This document shows, in pieces, positions 1-6,840 of a stretch of DNA of 10,206 nt. The notes beneath the pieces were generated by a model. It was given only the letters and a program-made list of their open reading frames with translations. It had not been told where the DNA came from and did no database searches. Location: contig DIUF01000057.1 in the NCBI GenBank assembly GCA_002422285.1, positions 1 through 10,206 on the forward strand, written 5' to 3'. Position numbers and translations under genes: made by a program. Source of the DNA: Flavobacteriales bacterium UBA6165 (GTDB lineage: Bacteria; Bacteroidota; Bacteroidia; Flavobacteriales_D; Crocinitomicaceae). Position 1 is the stretch's first letter; the number at the start of each line of letters is the position of its first letter.

Positions 1-524
1 ACACTATGCGGAAATTCTGAGTGCGCGGAATTGATTGGAGCGGTCAATTGCTCCACGCGAATCAAAGTATCCGCTTCATTATTTTTCAATGCCCATTGAC
101 ATGATTTCAACTCCTGATTGGCTAAAATGTATAACTCAGATTTTTTGTCTTTCGCGTTTTTTTGAAGCACTTTTTGGAGCACGTCTATAGCTTCATCATA
201 TTCACCAATCTGTCGCAACATTTGTGCATAATACAAGCCACAATAAGGATAAAAATAATCGCCATCCTTTCTATACACTTTGCCATAATATTGAGCAGCA
301 CCTTGATAATCTTGATAAGCGTGCAAAATTTGAGCGTATTTCCATTGAATGGACAAAGTTTGATTGTCTATTTCTAAAGCTTGCTCGTAATATTTTTTGG
401 CGTAAAAGAAATCACCCTTCTCATACAACTCATCGCCGTATCGAAGCAGCTGCTTGAGCTCACTTTGTCCCTTCACAAAAATGGGCAAGCAAAAAATAAG
501 GGCGATTAGATATATACGGGGCAT
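1..524 (-). CDS. TPR protein, PorE-like OmpA-family N-terminus (partial, runs off left edge)
   Basis: The reading frame is open from an ATG at 524-522 to the window edge, giving 174 residues. It starts with a signal peptide (MPRIYLIALIFCLPIFVKGQ, cleavage near residue 19-20). Three tetratricopeptide repeats follow, at roughly residues 21-54, 55-88 and 93-126, with typical patterns such as GDFFYAKKYYEQALEID and GEYDEAIDVLQKVL. The visible end, INSAHSEFPHS near residues 165-174, resembles the entry into a WD40/PD40 propeller in PorE-type proteins. In those proteins TPR, propeller, a carboxypeptidase-regulatory-like domain and a C-terminal OmpA peptidoglycan-binding domain follow one another. 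The missing part lies outside the window, so the OmpA domain is inferred from family and context. The start lies inside the end of the PorP/SprF gene (19-bp overlap), which points to translational coupling. It probably acts in the periplasm or outer membrane as a T9SS accessory protein. Confidence 0.82.
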   Translation of the reverse strand, partial: MPRIYLIALIFCLPIFVKGQSELKQLLRYGDELYEKGDFFYAKKYYEQALEIDNQTLSIQWKYAQILHAYQDYQGAAQYYGKVYRKDGDYFYPYCGLYYAQMLRQIGEYDEAIDVLQKVLQKNAKDKKSELYILANQELKSCQWALKNNEADTLIRVEQLTAPINSAHSEFPHS

Positions 525-1513
525 ATGCGGTGTACTACTTTTTTCGGTTTGAAAGATTTGAAAATATATTGTGCCGTCAATTCGATACCACCACGCAAAC
601 GGGAGGCTGGAACGAGTTTGGAATAATTCCAATCGTAGCTCAAGCCAAACCACCAATTTTGATAATCCATGCCAATATTTACAAAAGCAGCATCTTTGAT
701 TCTCGTGAAGGCACCCATATACAAAGCAATATTTTCTCCACGAGATGCTTTGAGAATGTAGCGAAACTCTGTACCTATCAAAAATTCATTGTATTGCGCT
801 TGGTTGTTGTATGAAAAAGCAGGTAAAATATCCCATTTATCGTTGAGTTCAAATTGAGCCCTACCATGAAGCATCAAACGCATTGGGCGAGGAATCACTT
901 CTGTAAAAAAACCTTGATTTTGTCGATTCATATTAAAGGCTGAAACACCAATATTGAAATTTCTGCGCGCGCCTTGATACCATTGATACACCAAGCCAGA
1001 ATTGACTGTGAAATTGCCTTTGCTCTGTCTCTGAAAATTTTCATTGGTAGGCAAACTCGGATCATAAACATGCCCACCAAATTGACTGTCCCAAGAGAAT
1101 TGATCGGAACGCAATTCCCTGTAATTCAAACCAAACTGAATCCCAGGTCGAATGCTGTGTACTTTGTTTTTGTCCAAATGAAAATTCAGTGAAGCAGAGG
1201 GCATCAAATCAATGGTTCGGAAACGGCCATCACCAGCCACATCGTGCATGAAAACCAATCCAATACTCAAATTCTTGTAAATATTGGCCGCGTCACCTGA
1301 CAATAAAAAAGTGTTGTAAGGCAAAGTTACCGAACGCCATTGGTCACGAAAAGCAGCGTTGAATCTATAATCACCATTGTGAAAGCCTGTATTTCCTGAA
1401 TTTTGATGAATCGGATTGTGCATGAATTGCGAAAAGTGAATATCCTGCGCCAGGAGCATTTGAGCCGAACAAATTCCAGCAAAAACCAAGATGTATTTTA
1501 GCTTTTTCATCAT
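506..1513 (-). CDS. PorP/SprF-family type IX secretion outer-membrane protein
   Basis: This 335-residue protein starts MMKKLKYILVFAGICSAQ and has a signal peptide ending near A22 (LLA/QD). The mature start, DIHFSQFMHNP, the NGDYRFNAAFRDQW stretch and the CPVYI ending are hallmarks of the PorP/SprF family, predicted outer-membrane beta-barrels. Length is normal for the family. In known systems SprF is needed for secretion of the gliding adhesin SprB, and related proteins pair with cargo that carries the type B sorting domain. Here it directly follows such a cargo gene: the cargo stop and this start share four bases (ATGA on the minus strand, 1510-1513). A second in-frame ATG at 1510 is possible but loses that overlap. 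I infer it is the dedicated export or anchoring partner of the upstream protein. Family assignment is firm; the partner role is inferred from order and overlap. Confidence 0.93.
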   Translation of the reverse strand: MMKKLKYILVFAGICSAQMLLAQDIHFSQFMHNPIHQNSGNTGFHNGDYRFNAAFRDQWRSVTLPYNTFLLSGDAANIYKNLSIGLVFMHDVAGDGRFRTIDLMPSASLNFHLDKNKVHSIRPGIQFGLNYRELRSDQFSWDSQFGGHVYDPSLPTNENFQRQSKGNFTVNSGLVYQWYQGARRNFNIGVSAFNMNRQNQGFFTEVIPRPMRLMLHGRAQFELNDKWDILPAFSYNNQAQYNEFLIGTEFRYILKASRGENIALYMGAFTRIKDAAFVNIGMDYQNWWFGLSYDWNYSKLVPASRLRGGIELTAQYIFKSFKPKKVVHRICPVYI

Positions 1514-4500
1514 CGCACGATAGTTACATTGCCCGTAATCAAGTTCTTAAATCCACCAACGCATTCCACATCCAAATAATAATCGTAAACATCTGGTTCA
1601 CATATCTTGTCCTTATAGATTCCATTCCATCCAGTATTTTTGTCCGTGGATTCAAAAACCAGTTCTCCCCAACGGTTGTAAACACGGAAAATCATGTTTT
1701 CGATGTAGTTACCGCGCACATAAAGGATATCATTGTTCCCATCGCCATTGGGTGAAAAAGCATTCGGGACAAAAACGAAAGGCTCAATACAGAAAATTTC
1801 ATAAGTGCGAACCGAAACAACAACTGTGTCTTCACAAACACCATCAGTGGCTACAAAAAAGAACGTCGTGTTTTGGGTCACAAAAGAAGATGTTTCCAAA
1901 GCGCTTGGATTGGCAACTGAGTTGATCGGCAACCAAGTTGTTGTGTAACCATCTGGAGCATTACCAATCAACTGAACAGTAGCTCCACCAGGAGGAACAC
2001 TATCAGGAACAGCGATGGCGTTCAATAAACTTGGGTCAAGAAAATTTACCTGTACAAAAACAGAATCCCAAATTTCGCAACCGTTGTTGGCCACTGCATA
2101 CAGATAAACATACTGCGAACTTGGAGGGCTCACGACAACCGTGCTGCTATTCGCTCCAGAAACTATTGCAGAACTAGGTGTCCATGAATAAGTAAAAGAA
2201 ACATTCGGATTGGTGTTGATTACCGTGATTGGGGTTTGTTCGCCCAAACAAATTGTGGTGCTGTCAATCAATTCAAGCGTTTCATCGATAAAAGTAACCG
2301 TGATGCTGTCAATTTTGTCGCAGAATTCATTGGCAACTTGGATGTAATAGGTGCCCGGATTGGAGATGGTAACAGTTAAATTGGGGTCCAACGGAAATAC
2401 ATTCAAAGTGTCGGTGAAATTGATGTTCGAACTCCAATGGTAAGATGTTGCAGTGCCCTGAGTTTCTGCCGTAATCAACACCTCATCTACATTACAAGCC
2501 ACAATATCGTCCGGCAACTCCAAAATCAAATCTTCGAAAACGGTAATAGTCACCACCGCCGTATCAGAAAGTTGGCACTGTTTATCCACCACAACCAACA
2601 TAGCTTCATAAACTCCCGGCTGCGTAAATATATGCGTTGGATTCACAACATTATCAATGATAACCCCATCGCCAAAATCCCAGAAGAAATTGGTGGTATC
2701 TGAACTTAAATTATTAAAGTTGACCGTTAAAGGAGCACATCCCTCAAGGACAGTACTGGTGAAATTAGATTGTGGAACGATTTTAAAATCAAACTTGAAA
2801 ACCAAGTTGTTGCAATTGGCGCTGTTGTTTGTTGGCGACCAAACGTCTGAAGGGAAAGTTGGAAAATCACTGTTGGCACCACAGCCACCACACGCCGAAT
2901 GATACACCACGCCCAACCTATCGAAGCGAGACGTTCCTCCATCTACGTGTTCTTGTGATTGTCCGCCTCCCAAATAAGTAGCATACAGCAATTCCTCTGC
3001 TTCAATTCCCAAAACGATTAAGTAAAAATTATAACCATTTCCACTATTGGGTTGAAAAGCATCTGGTGTGATGGGCATTCCAGTAACGGCAGTGCCTTGT
3101 TGCAAACTTCCTGCAATTCCTCCACCCCAACCCGAAACGTAGATATTACCACAAACATCCACCAAAAACGCTGTGGGAGAAATATTCACTAAAGTGTTGC
3201 CATTCCCGAAAACTGTTTGCCACTCCTGAGCAGCAAGATTGTTGCTGAATTTCATGATGTATTGCCCACTGTTTGGGTTGGCGTATTTTCCGGGAGAAGG
3301 GGTCAATGTACCTCGGGTTTGACCCAAAACATAGATAAAATCATCGCGATCTACTTGCAAAAAGAAGGATTGGTCGTATAATGCCGTTCCAATAAAAGTG
3401 GAATTCAAAAGTGCAAAAGCGGGAGAAAACTTAGACACAAATCCGTCGGGTTGGGAAACACCACCATGCACTGTTTGAAAAGCACCGGGCGTTACAGAAA
3501 AATTCGCTGATAATGTTCCACCAGCTGCGAATATATTTCCTGCACTATCAAATTTTATAGCGTAACACGCATCACGGGCATTGCCACCCCAATACGTACT
3601 CCAAAGTACTGTTGTAAGCGCCGGATTGAACTTAATCAAAACGCCATCTTGATTGCCACCATAGGTATTTTGAGTAGCATTCACCATTGGGAAATTCGCC
3701 GAATACGTACAACTCGCCACATATACATTTCCAGTTTCATCAAGCATGATTTCACCGCGGAACGGATCGCCATAATTGTACATCAAACCACTAAACTGAT
3801 TGCCGTTTACAACACCATTTTCATTGTAGTTCAAACCATCATTGTGCGAACCGCCATAATAAGTGGAAGCCAATAAAGTCGAACCGTTGGCAGACATTTT
3901 TACCATAATTAAATCCGTACCACCTGCTGCTTGATTCTGGTTATTCCCCCAGAAATGCGTACCGTTGGATGTGAATTCGCGATAAACACCGCCGTTAAAC
4001 GTTGCCTGAACAGGAGAAACCAATGGAAAATCAGATGAAGAGGTTGTCCCGAAGAAATACAATTCGTTTTGTTCATTACAAATCAAACTGTGTACCACGT
4101 CAACACCACCTATATCATTACCTCCACCAATATATGTTGAATACAACATTGTGGTGCCGTCACTGCTGTATTTGGAAATAAAAATGTCTGTAACGCCATA
4201 CAACAAACCTTGGTTAGCTGAAGCATTGATTTGAGTAAAAGTGCCATTGGCATCATAGGCCCCAGCAGTTGTAGGATAACTATTTCCAAACACAATTCCG
4301 CCCGAAAACAAATTGCCTTCGTAGTCGTAAGTTGCGGTCATACCAAAGTTGTCCGACAATGAACCGCTATAACTGGCAAAGATGATTTCTGGGTCAATGA
4401 TCAACTCAATTCTGTTGTCATACTTACCCAATTCGTAGGAAATAATGTCTTTTTCTAATTTGTATTTGCAAGGAATCTCGATGATTTTTCCATTCACAAT

Positions 4501-5118
4501 TTGATAGGCAAAAGGCTTGGCTTCTTCAATCAAACCGATTTCTCCAACAATGCGCAACAAACCTTTTTTGGTGATTTCTATCGACTTGGCATTTTGGTAT
4601 TGAATCTGAATCAACTTGGGGTCGGCACCTGGAGCCACGACAAAATCATACTTCAAAAAATCACCTTGATTGTTGTAGTGCAAATCAATGCCTGGATAAA
4701 GTCCATTCAAACGCACATCGGCAAAGGCTTTTGCATTAACAGCCCATTTGCTTTTATCGTTGCCAATGAAATAGTTGAAATATTCTGGCGCTGGCTTGGA
4801 TTTCTCAATACTTGTAATCTGCTGAGCACCAATAAACTGCGCAGCAATCAGCTCTTGACGCACTTTCGGTTCGCCTTTAAATTCTTTGCCATGTGCTTTG
4901 TGCATTTCCGACAAATCCATGAAATGATACAAGATTCTGCCTTGCTCCAAATAAATTTTACTTTGCTTGTTTTCTGCTCTGAAAAAAACAAAATCAGGCC
5001 ATTGACCTTTGTTTTCGATAAACTTAAACTTATCGTCATGGGCATGATATTCCTGAGCAACAACATAGACAGTTGCTAAACTAAGAATCATAGCGGCGAA
5101 AAAACCAAGTAATTTCAT
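1510..5118 (-). CDS. Secreted SBBP-propeller/PKD protein with T9SS type B (gliding motility-associated) C-terminal domain
   Basis: A 1202-residue exported protein. Signal peptide at residues 1-21 (VVA/QE). Residues about 30-245 form the DUF7948-type N-terminal domain, opened by FIENKGQWP at 33-41. Residues about 245-760 hold some seven SBBP-type propeller repeats with STYIGG, STYYGG, STYWGG and ATYLGG cores, each followed by a GN(V/I)Y-like strand. The last repeat carries a two-cysteine CGGCG motif (C743, C746) followed by SDFPT. A PKD domain at about 780-862 has the WDFGDG signature from W813 and a GCAPL motif (C794). Two or three Ig-like segments fill about 865-1110. The type B sorting domain covers about 1115-1202, with FVPNAFSPNGDGNND (N1124) and RVYNRWGELVFES. 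Such domains direct passage through T9SS. The protein is probably surface-exposed, possibly adhesive; no catalytic site is recognisable. It is first in an overlapping operon with a SprF-like gene. Confidence 0.94.
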   Translation of the reverse strand: MKLLGFFAAMILSLATVYVVAQEYHAHDDKFKFIENKGQWPDFVFFRAENKQSKIYLEQGRILYHFMDLSEMHKAHGKEFKGEPKVRQELIAAQFIGAQQITSIEKSKPAPEYFNYFIGNDKSKWAVNAKAFADVRLNGLYPGIDLHYNNQGDFLKYDFVVAPGADPKLIQIQYQNAKSIEITKKGLLRIVGEIGLIEEAKPFAYQIVNGKIIEIPCKYKLEKDIISYELGKYDNRIELIIDPEIIFASYSGSLSDNFGMTATYDYEGNLFSGGIVFGNSYPTTAGAYDANGTFTQINASANQGLLYGVTDIFISKYSSDGTTMLYSTYIGGGNDIGGVDVVHSLICNEQNELYFFGTTSSSDFPLVSPVQATFNGGVYREFTSNGTHFWGNNQNQAAGGTDLIMVKMSANGSTLLASTYYGGSHNDGLNYNENGVVNGNQFSGLMYNYGDPFRGEIMLDETGNVYVASCTYSANFPMVNATQNTYGGNQDGVLIKFNPALTTVLWSTYWGGNARDACYAIKFDSAGNIFAAGGTLSANFSVTPGAFQTVHGGVSQPDGFVSKFSPAFALLNSTFIGTALYDQSFFLQVDRDDFIYVLGQTRGTLTPSPGKYANPNSGQYIMKFSNNLAAQEWQTVFGNGNTLVNISPTAFLVDVCGNIYVSGWGGGIAGSLQQGTAVTGMPITPDAFQPNSGNGYNFYLIVLGIEAEELLYATYLGGGQSQEHVDGGTSRFDRLGVVYHSACGGCGANSDFPTFPSDVWSPTNNSANCNNLVFKFDFKIVPQSNFTSTVLEGCAPLTVNFNNLSSDTTNFFWDFGDGVIIDNVVNPTHIFTQPGVYEAMLVVVDKQCQLSDTAVVTITVFEDLILELPDDIVACNVDEVLITAETQGTATSYHWSSNINFTDTLNVFPLDPNLTVTISNPGTYYIQVANEFCDKIDSITVTFIDETLELIDSTTICLGEQTPITVINTNPNVSFTYSWTPSSAIVSGANSSTVVVSPPSSQYVYLYAVANNGCEIWDSVFVQVNFLDPSLLNAIAVPDSVPPGGATVQLIGNAPDGYTTTWLPINSVANPSALETSSFVTQNTTFFFVATDGVCEDTVVVSVRTYEIFCIEPFVFVPNAFSPNGDGNNDILYVRGNYIENMIFRVYNRWGELVFESTDKNTGWNGIYKDKICEPDVYDYYLDVECVGGFKNLITGNVTIVR

Positions 5119-5122
5119 GCCC

Positions 5123-5153
5123 TAAAAGTAGTTTTTTTTTGACAAGGTGCAAA
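5123..5153 (-). promoter_or_regulatory. Bacteroidota-type promoter of the T9SS cargo operon
   Basis: Read on the minus strand, TTTG (5153-5150) is followed by a 19-base spacer and TACTTTTA (5130-5123). This fits the Bacteroidota sigma pattern TTG-N19-TAnnTTTG with one mismatch in the last base. The spacer contains a nine-A tract. Only four bases (GGGC) separate the -7 box from the ATG at 5118, so transcription would start at or next to the start codon, giving a leaderless or nearly leaderless mRNA. This is the best two-box promoter match in the window; it has not been tested experimentally here. Confidence 0.5.
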
Positions 5154-5221
5154 AAAACGAGAAATTCTCTCAATTCAGCAGCTTTTTTGATTTCAACTTA
5201 AAACACAAGCCCGTGCGGCAT

Positions 5222-5229
5222 GATATTTG
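5222..5229 (+). promoter_or_regulatory. Possible -7 box (GATATTTG) upstream of the DUF4783 gene
   Basis: GATATTTG differs from TAnnTTTG in the first base and ends 15 bases before the ATG at 5245. I see no matching TTG at the expected -33 distance (near 5200), so support is weak. The TTG inside this box is in frame with the downstream gene and could be mistaken for a start codon. Confidence 0.3.
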
Positions 5230-5244
5230 GTGAATATTGCTTCG

Positions 5245-5637
5245 ATGAAAACGACAATTTTCTTTATTCTTTCACTTTGGGTCATCAGCTGGCAAACGAA
5301 TGCCAATCTTGGTGCTGTATACAATTCACTTGAGCGCTCCATTCGCGAAGGTCAAGAGAAAAAAATACTTCAACACGCTGGAGATAAATTGCTCTTGGAA
5401 ATTGAACAAGTAGAATCCGTCTACAGCAAACCACAAGCCGAGCAGATCCTAAAAGATTTTTTTGATAAAAATAAACCTACCGAATTTGAGGTAACCTTCA
5501 AAGGCACAAACAAAAGCAATTACGCCATGATTGGTACTTTGTCTACTGAAAAAAATAAAAAATTCAGGGTTTCTCTGCGCTTGAAAGAATCAGGAAACAC
5601 ATTTGTTCTTGAAAAACTTTCTATTAATCCAATATAA
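5245..5637 (+). CDS. DUF4783 domain-containing exported protein
   Basis: A 130-residue protein starting MKTTIFFILSLWVISW, with a signal peptide probably ending near residues 18-20 (TNA/NLG). The mature part matches the DUF4783 family: a helix with alternating charge (LERSIREGQEKKILQHAG), the conserved VYSKPQAEQILKDFF segment in the middle, a YAMIGTLST strand and a terminal FRVSLRLKE...FVLEKLSINP strand pair. Members are small Bacteroidota envelope proteins of unknown function with a likely NTF2/cystatin-like fold, and I recall them often near nadC, as here. I chose the ATG at 5245 because it begins the signal peptide; an in-frame TTG at 5227 lies inside a promoter-like box. It is divergent from the T9SS cargo gene across a 126-bp gap. 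No function can be given beyond the family. Confidence 0.88.
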   Translation: MKTTIFFILSLWVISWQTNANLGAVYNSLERSIREGQEKKILQHAGDKLLLEIEQVESVYSKPQAEQILKDFFDKNKPTEFEVTFKGTNKSNYAMIGTLSTEKNKKFRVSLRLKESGNTFVLEKLSINPI

Positions 5638-5770
5638 TACGGCTGTTCGAATCTACGTTCACCATGCCAACCTCGGTTCATTTCGACATACTCATTGCAT
5701 CGCAAGCTCCAATCGTCGCTCACTCGGTCAGCACATTCTTCTAAATCACAAACTTACTACACTCCAATCG
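5638..5770. other. Anonymous intergenic segment with a CTCCAATCG direct repeat
   Basis: No gene is supported in this stretch, which forms the first part of the roughly 300-bp gap before nadC. It is richer in G+C than the pyrimidine-rich tract that follows. CTCCAATCG occurs exactly twice, at 5707-5715 and 5762-5770, and CTCGGTTCA (5672-5680) is echoed by CTCGGTCA (5723-5730). The phrase CATTTCGAC (5679-5687), together with the CTCGG and CTCCAATCG pieces, reminds me of dispersed short repeats seen in other Bacteroidota genomes, but that is recall, not a search. I see no convincing terminator hairpin for the DUF4783 gene, despite the nine-T run at 5772-5780. Confidence 0.35.
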
Positions 5771-5778
5771 GTTTTTTT

Positions 5779-5916
5779 TTCTTATTTCTCAATTTACAAA
5801 CTTCCTTACTTCTTATTTCTAAATTCTTACTTCCCCAACTTCTTACTTCTCAATTCTCCACTTTTCAAATTGAGCTTGCCGAAGTTCTTATTTCTAAATT
5901 TACAATTCTTACTTCT
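5779..5916. repeat. Pyrimidine-rich degenerate repeat array upstream of nadC
   Basis: The 11-base unit TTCTTAYTTCT recurs at 5779-5789, 5803-5813 (one mismatch), 5810-5820, 5824-5834 (one mismatch), 5840-5850, 5885-5895 and 5906-5916. The 16-mer TTCTTATTTCTAAATT is exact at 5810-5825 and 5885-5900. The tract is strand-asymmetric (T and C on the plus strand) and ends a few bases before the nadC -7 box. It has no coding signal. It may be a slippage-generated satellite; a regulatory role is only conjecture. Confidence 0.7.
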
Positions 5917-5922
5917 AATTTC

Positions 5923-5930
5923 TACCTTTG
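5923..5930 (+). promoter_or_regulatory. -7 box TACCTTTG of nadC, three bases before the start codon
   Basis: This is a perfect TAnnTTTG match. The ATG at 5934 follows after only CGC, so the transcript would begin at or beside the start codon. No good TTG lies at the expected -33 distance; the upstream bases there are T-rich. The TTG at 5928-5930 is in frame with nadC and would be a false alternative start. Confidence 0.5.
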
Positions 5931-5933
5931 CGC

Positions 5934-6782
5934 ATGCAATTGAATTACGAAATAATAGACCACATCATCCACGAGGCGCTGCACGAGGACATTGGCGATG
6001 GCGACCATACCTCATTGGCAACGATTACAGTGGATGCGCAAGGAAAAGCCAAGCTTTTGGTGAAAGAAAACGGCATTGTGGCAGGTGTTGAATTGGCTCA
6101 GCGCATTTTTGCTCTTTACGACCCCAATCTTCAGGTTGAGGTTTTTATTCAAGATGGCAGTCCAATTCAAAAAGGAGATATCGTGCTCACAGTGGCGGGT
6201 TCATCGCAATCTATTTTGGCAACCGAACGCTTGATGCTCAATTTTATGCAGCGCATGAGCGGAATCGCCACAAAAGCCCGCTTTTTAGCCGATAAAATTA
6301 GTCACACCAATTGTCGCTTGTTGGATACCCGAAAAACCACACCTAACATCCGCTACATGGAAAAATGGGCCGTGCGCATTGGTGGCGCCTACAACCACAG
6401 GTATGCCTTATACGACATGATCATGATCAAAGACAACCACGTGGACTATGCCGGCGGAATCAAAAAGGCCATCGAAGCCACGCATCGCTATTTGAAAGAA
6501 AATAATCTGGATTTGAAAATTGAACTCGAAGTGCGCAATTTTGATGAATTGAAGGAAGCCATAGCCGTTGGGGGTATGGACCGCATCATGCTCGACAATT
6601 TCACACCAGAAAACATCAAAGAAGCACTGAAACTGATTCCCGAAAACATCGAAACCGAAGCATCAGGTGGCATTACAGAAGAAACCATCGTGGCTTATGC
6701 AGAAACAGGCGTGGATTTCATTTCAGTCGGCGCATTAACGCATTCTATTATGTCTTTGGATTTGAGTTTGAAGGCGGTCTAA
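5934..6782 (+). CDS. nadC: Nicotinate-nucleotide pyrophosphorylase (carboxylating), quinolinate phosphoribosyltransferase
   Basis: This cytoplasmic enzyme (EC 2.4.2.19) converts quinolinate and PRPP to nicotinate mononucleotide, CO2 and pyrophosphate in de novo NAD synthesis. The 282-residue length is normal. Family motifs appear in order: HEDIGDGDHTS near the N-terminus, QRMSGIATKAR, LLDTRKTTP (R133, K134), the GGAYNHRYALYDMIMIKDNH block (K166, H169), IELEVRN, MLDN (D221), EASGGIT (242-248) and ISVGALTHS near the end. The basic residues at 133-134 and 166-169 correspond to substrate-binding positions in the family. I start at the ATG at 5934, which gives MQLNYEIIDHIIHEAL; an in-frame TTG six bases upstream belongs to the -7 box. 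nadA and nadB are not in the window. It lies downstream of the DUF4783 gene but has its own likely promoter. Confidence 0.97.
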   Translation: MQLNYEIIDHIIHEALHEDIGDGDHTSLATITVDAQGKAKLLVKENGIVAGVELAQRIFALYDPNLQVEVFIQDGSPIQKGDIVLTVAGSSQSILATERLMLNFMQRMSGIATKARFLADKISHTNCRLLDTRKTTPNIRYMEKWAVRIGGAYNHRYALYDMIMIKDNHVDYAGGIKKAIEATHRYLKENNLDLKIELEVRNFDELKEAIAVGGMDRIMLDNFTPENIKEALKLIPENIETEASGGITEETIVAYAETGVDFISVGALTHSIMSLDLSLKAV

Positions 6783-6817
6783 TTTCACCCACACCGCTTC
6801 ACCTAATCCTTTTTCCC

Positions 6818-6825
6818 TACATTTG
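6818..6825 (+). promoter_or_regulatory. -7 box TACATTTG upstream of the NHL/type A CTD gene
   Basis: A perfect TAnnTTTG match in the 58-bp gap after nadC, ending 15 bases before the ATG at 6841. It would give a leader of only about ten bases. No TTG is seen at the -33 distance. No terminator hairpin is visible between nadC and this box, so read-through from nadC is also possible. Confidence 0.42.
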
Positions 6826-6840
6826 GGCAAAACTAAAACA

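Noticed and set aside
4501..5079. 192-residue plus-strand open frame inside the T9SS cargo gene
   Set aside because: It is antisense to the signal peptide and DUF7948 region of a well-supported gene, has no recognisable domain, and no promoter box next to its start.
5762..5780. Rho-independent terminator at the nine-T run
   Set aside because: No stable stem precedes the T run; the only nearby pairing is about three bases around 5718-5731.
5638..5930. tRNA or other structured RNA gene in the gap before nadC
   Set aside because: I looked for cloverleaf-type stems and found none; repeats explain most of the second half.
5928..5933. TTG at 5928 as the nadC start (two extra residues)
   Set aside because: This TTG is the last part of the perfect TACCTTTG promoter box. 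The ATG at 5934 gives a standard-length NadC N-terminus.
5603..6091. 162-residue plus-strand frame spanning the gap and the nadC start
   Set aside because: Its composition reflects the TTCTTAYTTCT repeat array (serine/phenylalanine/leucine-rich), and it overlaps nadC in another frame.
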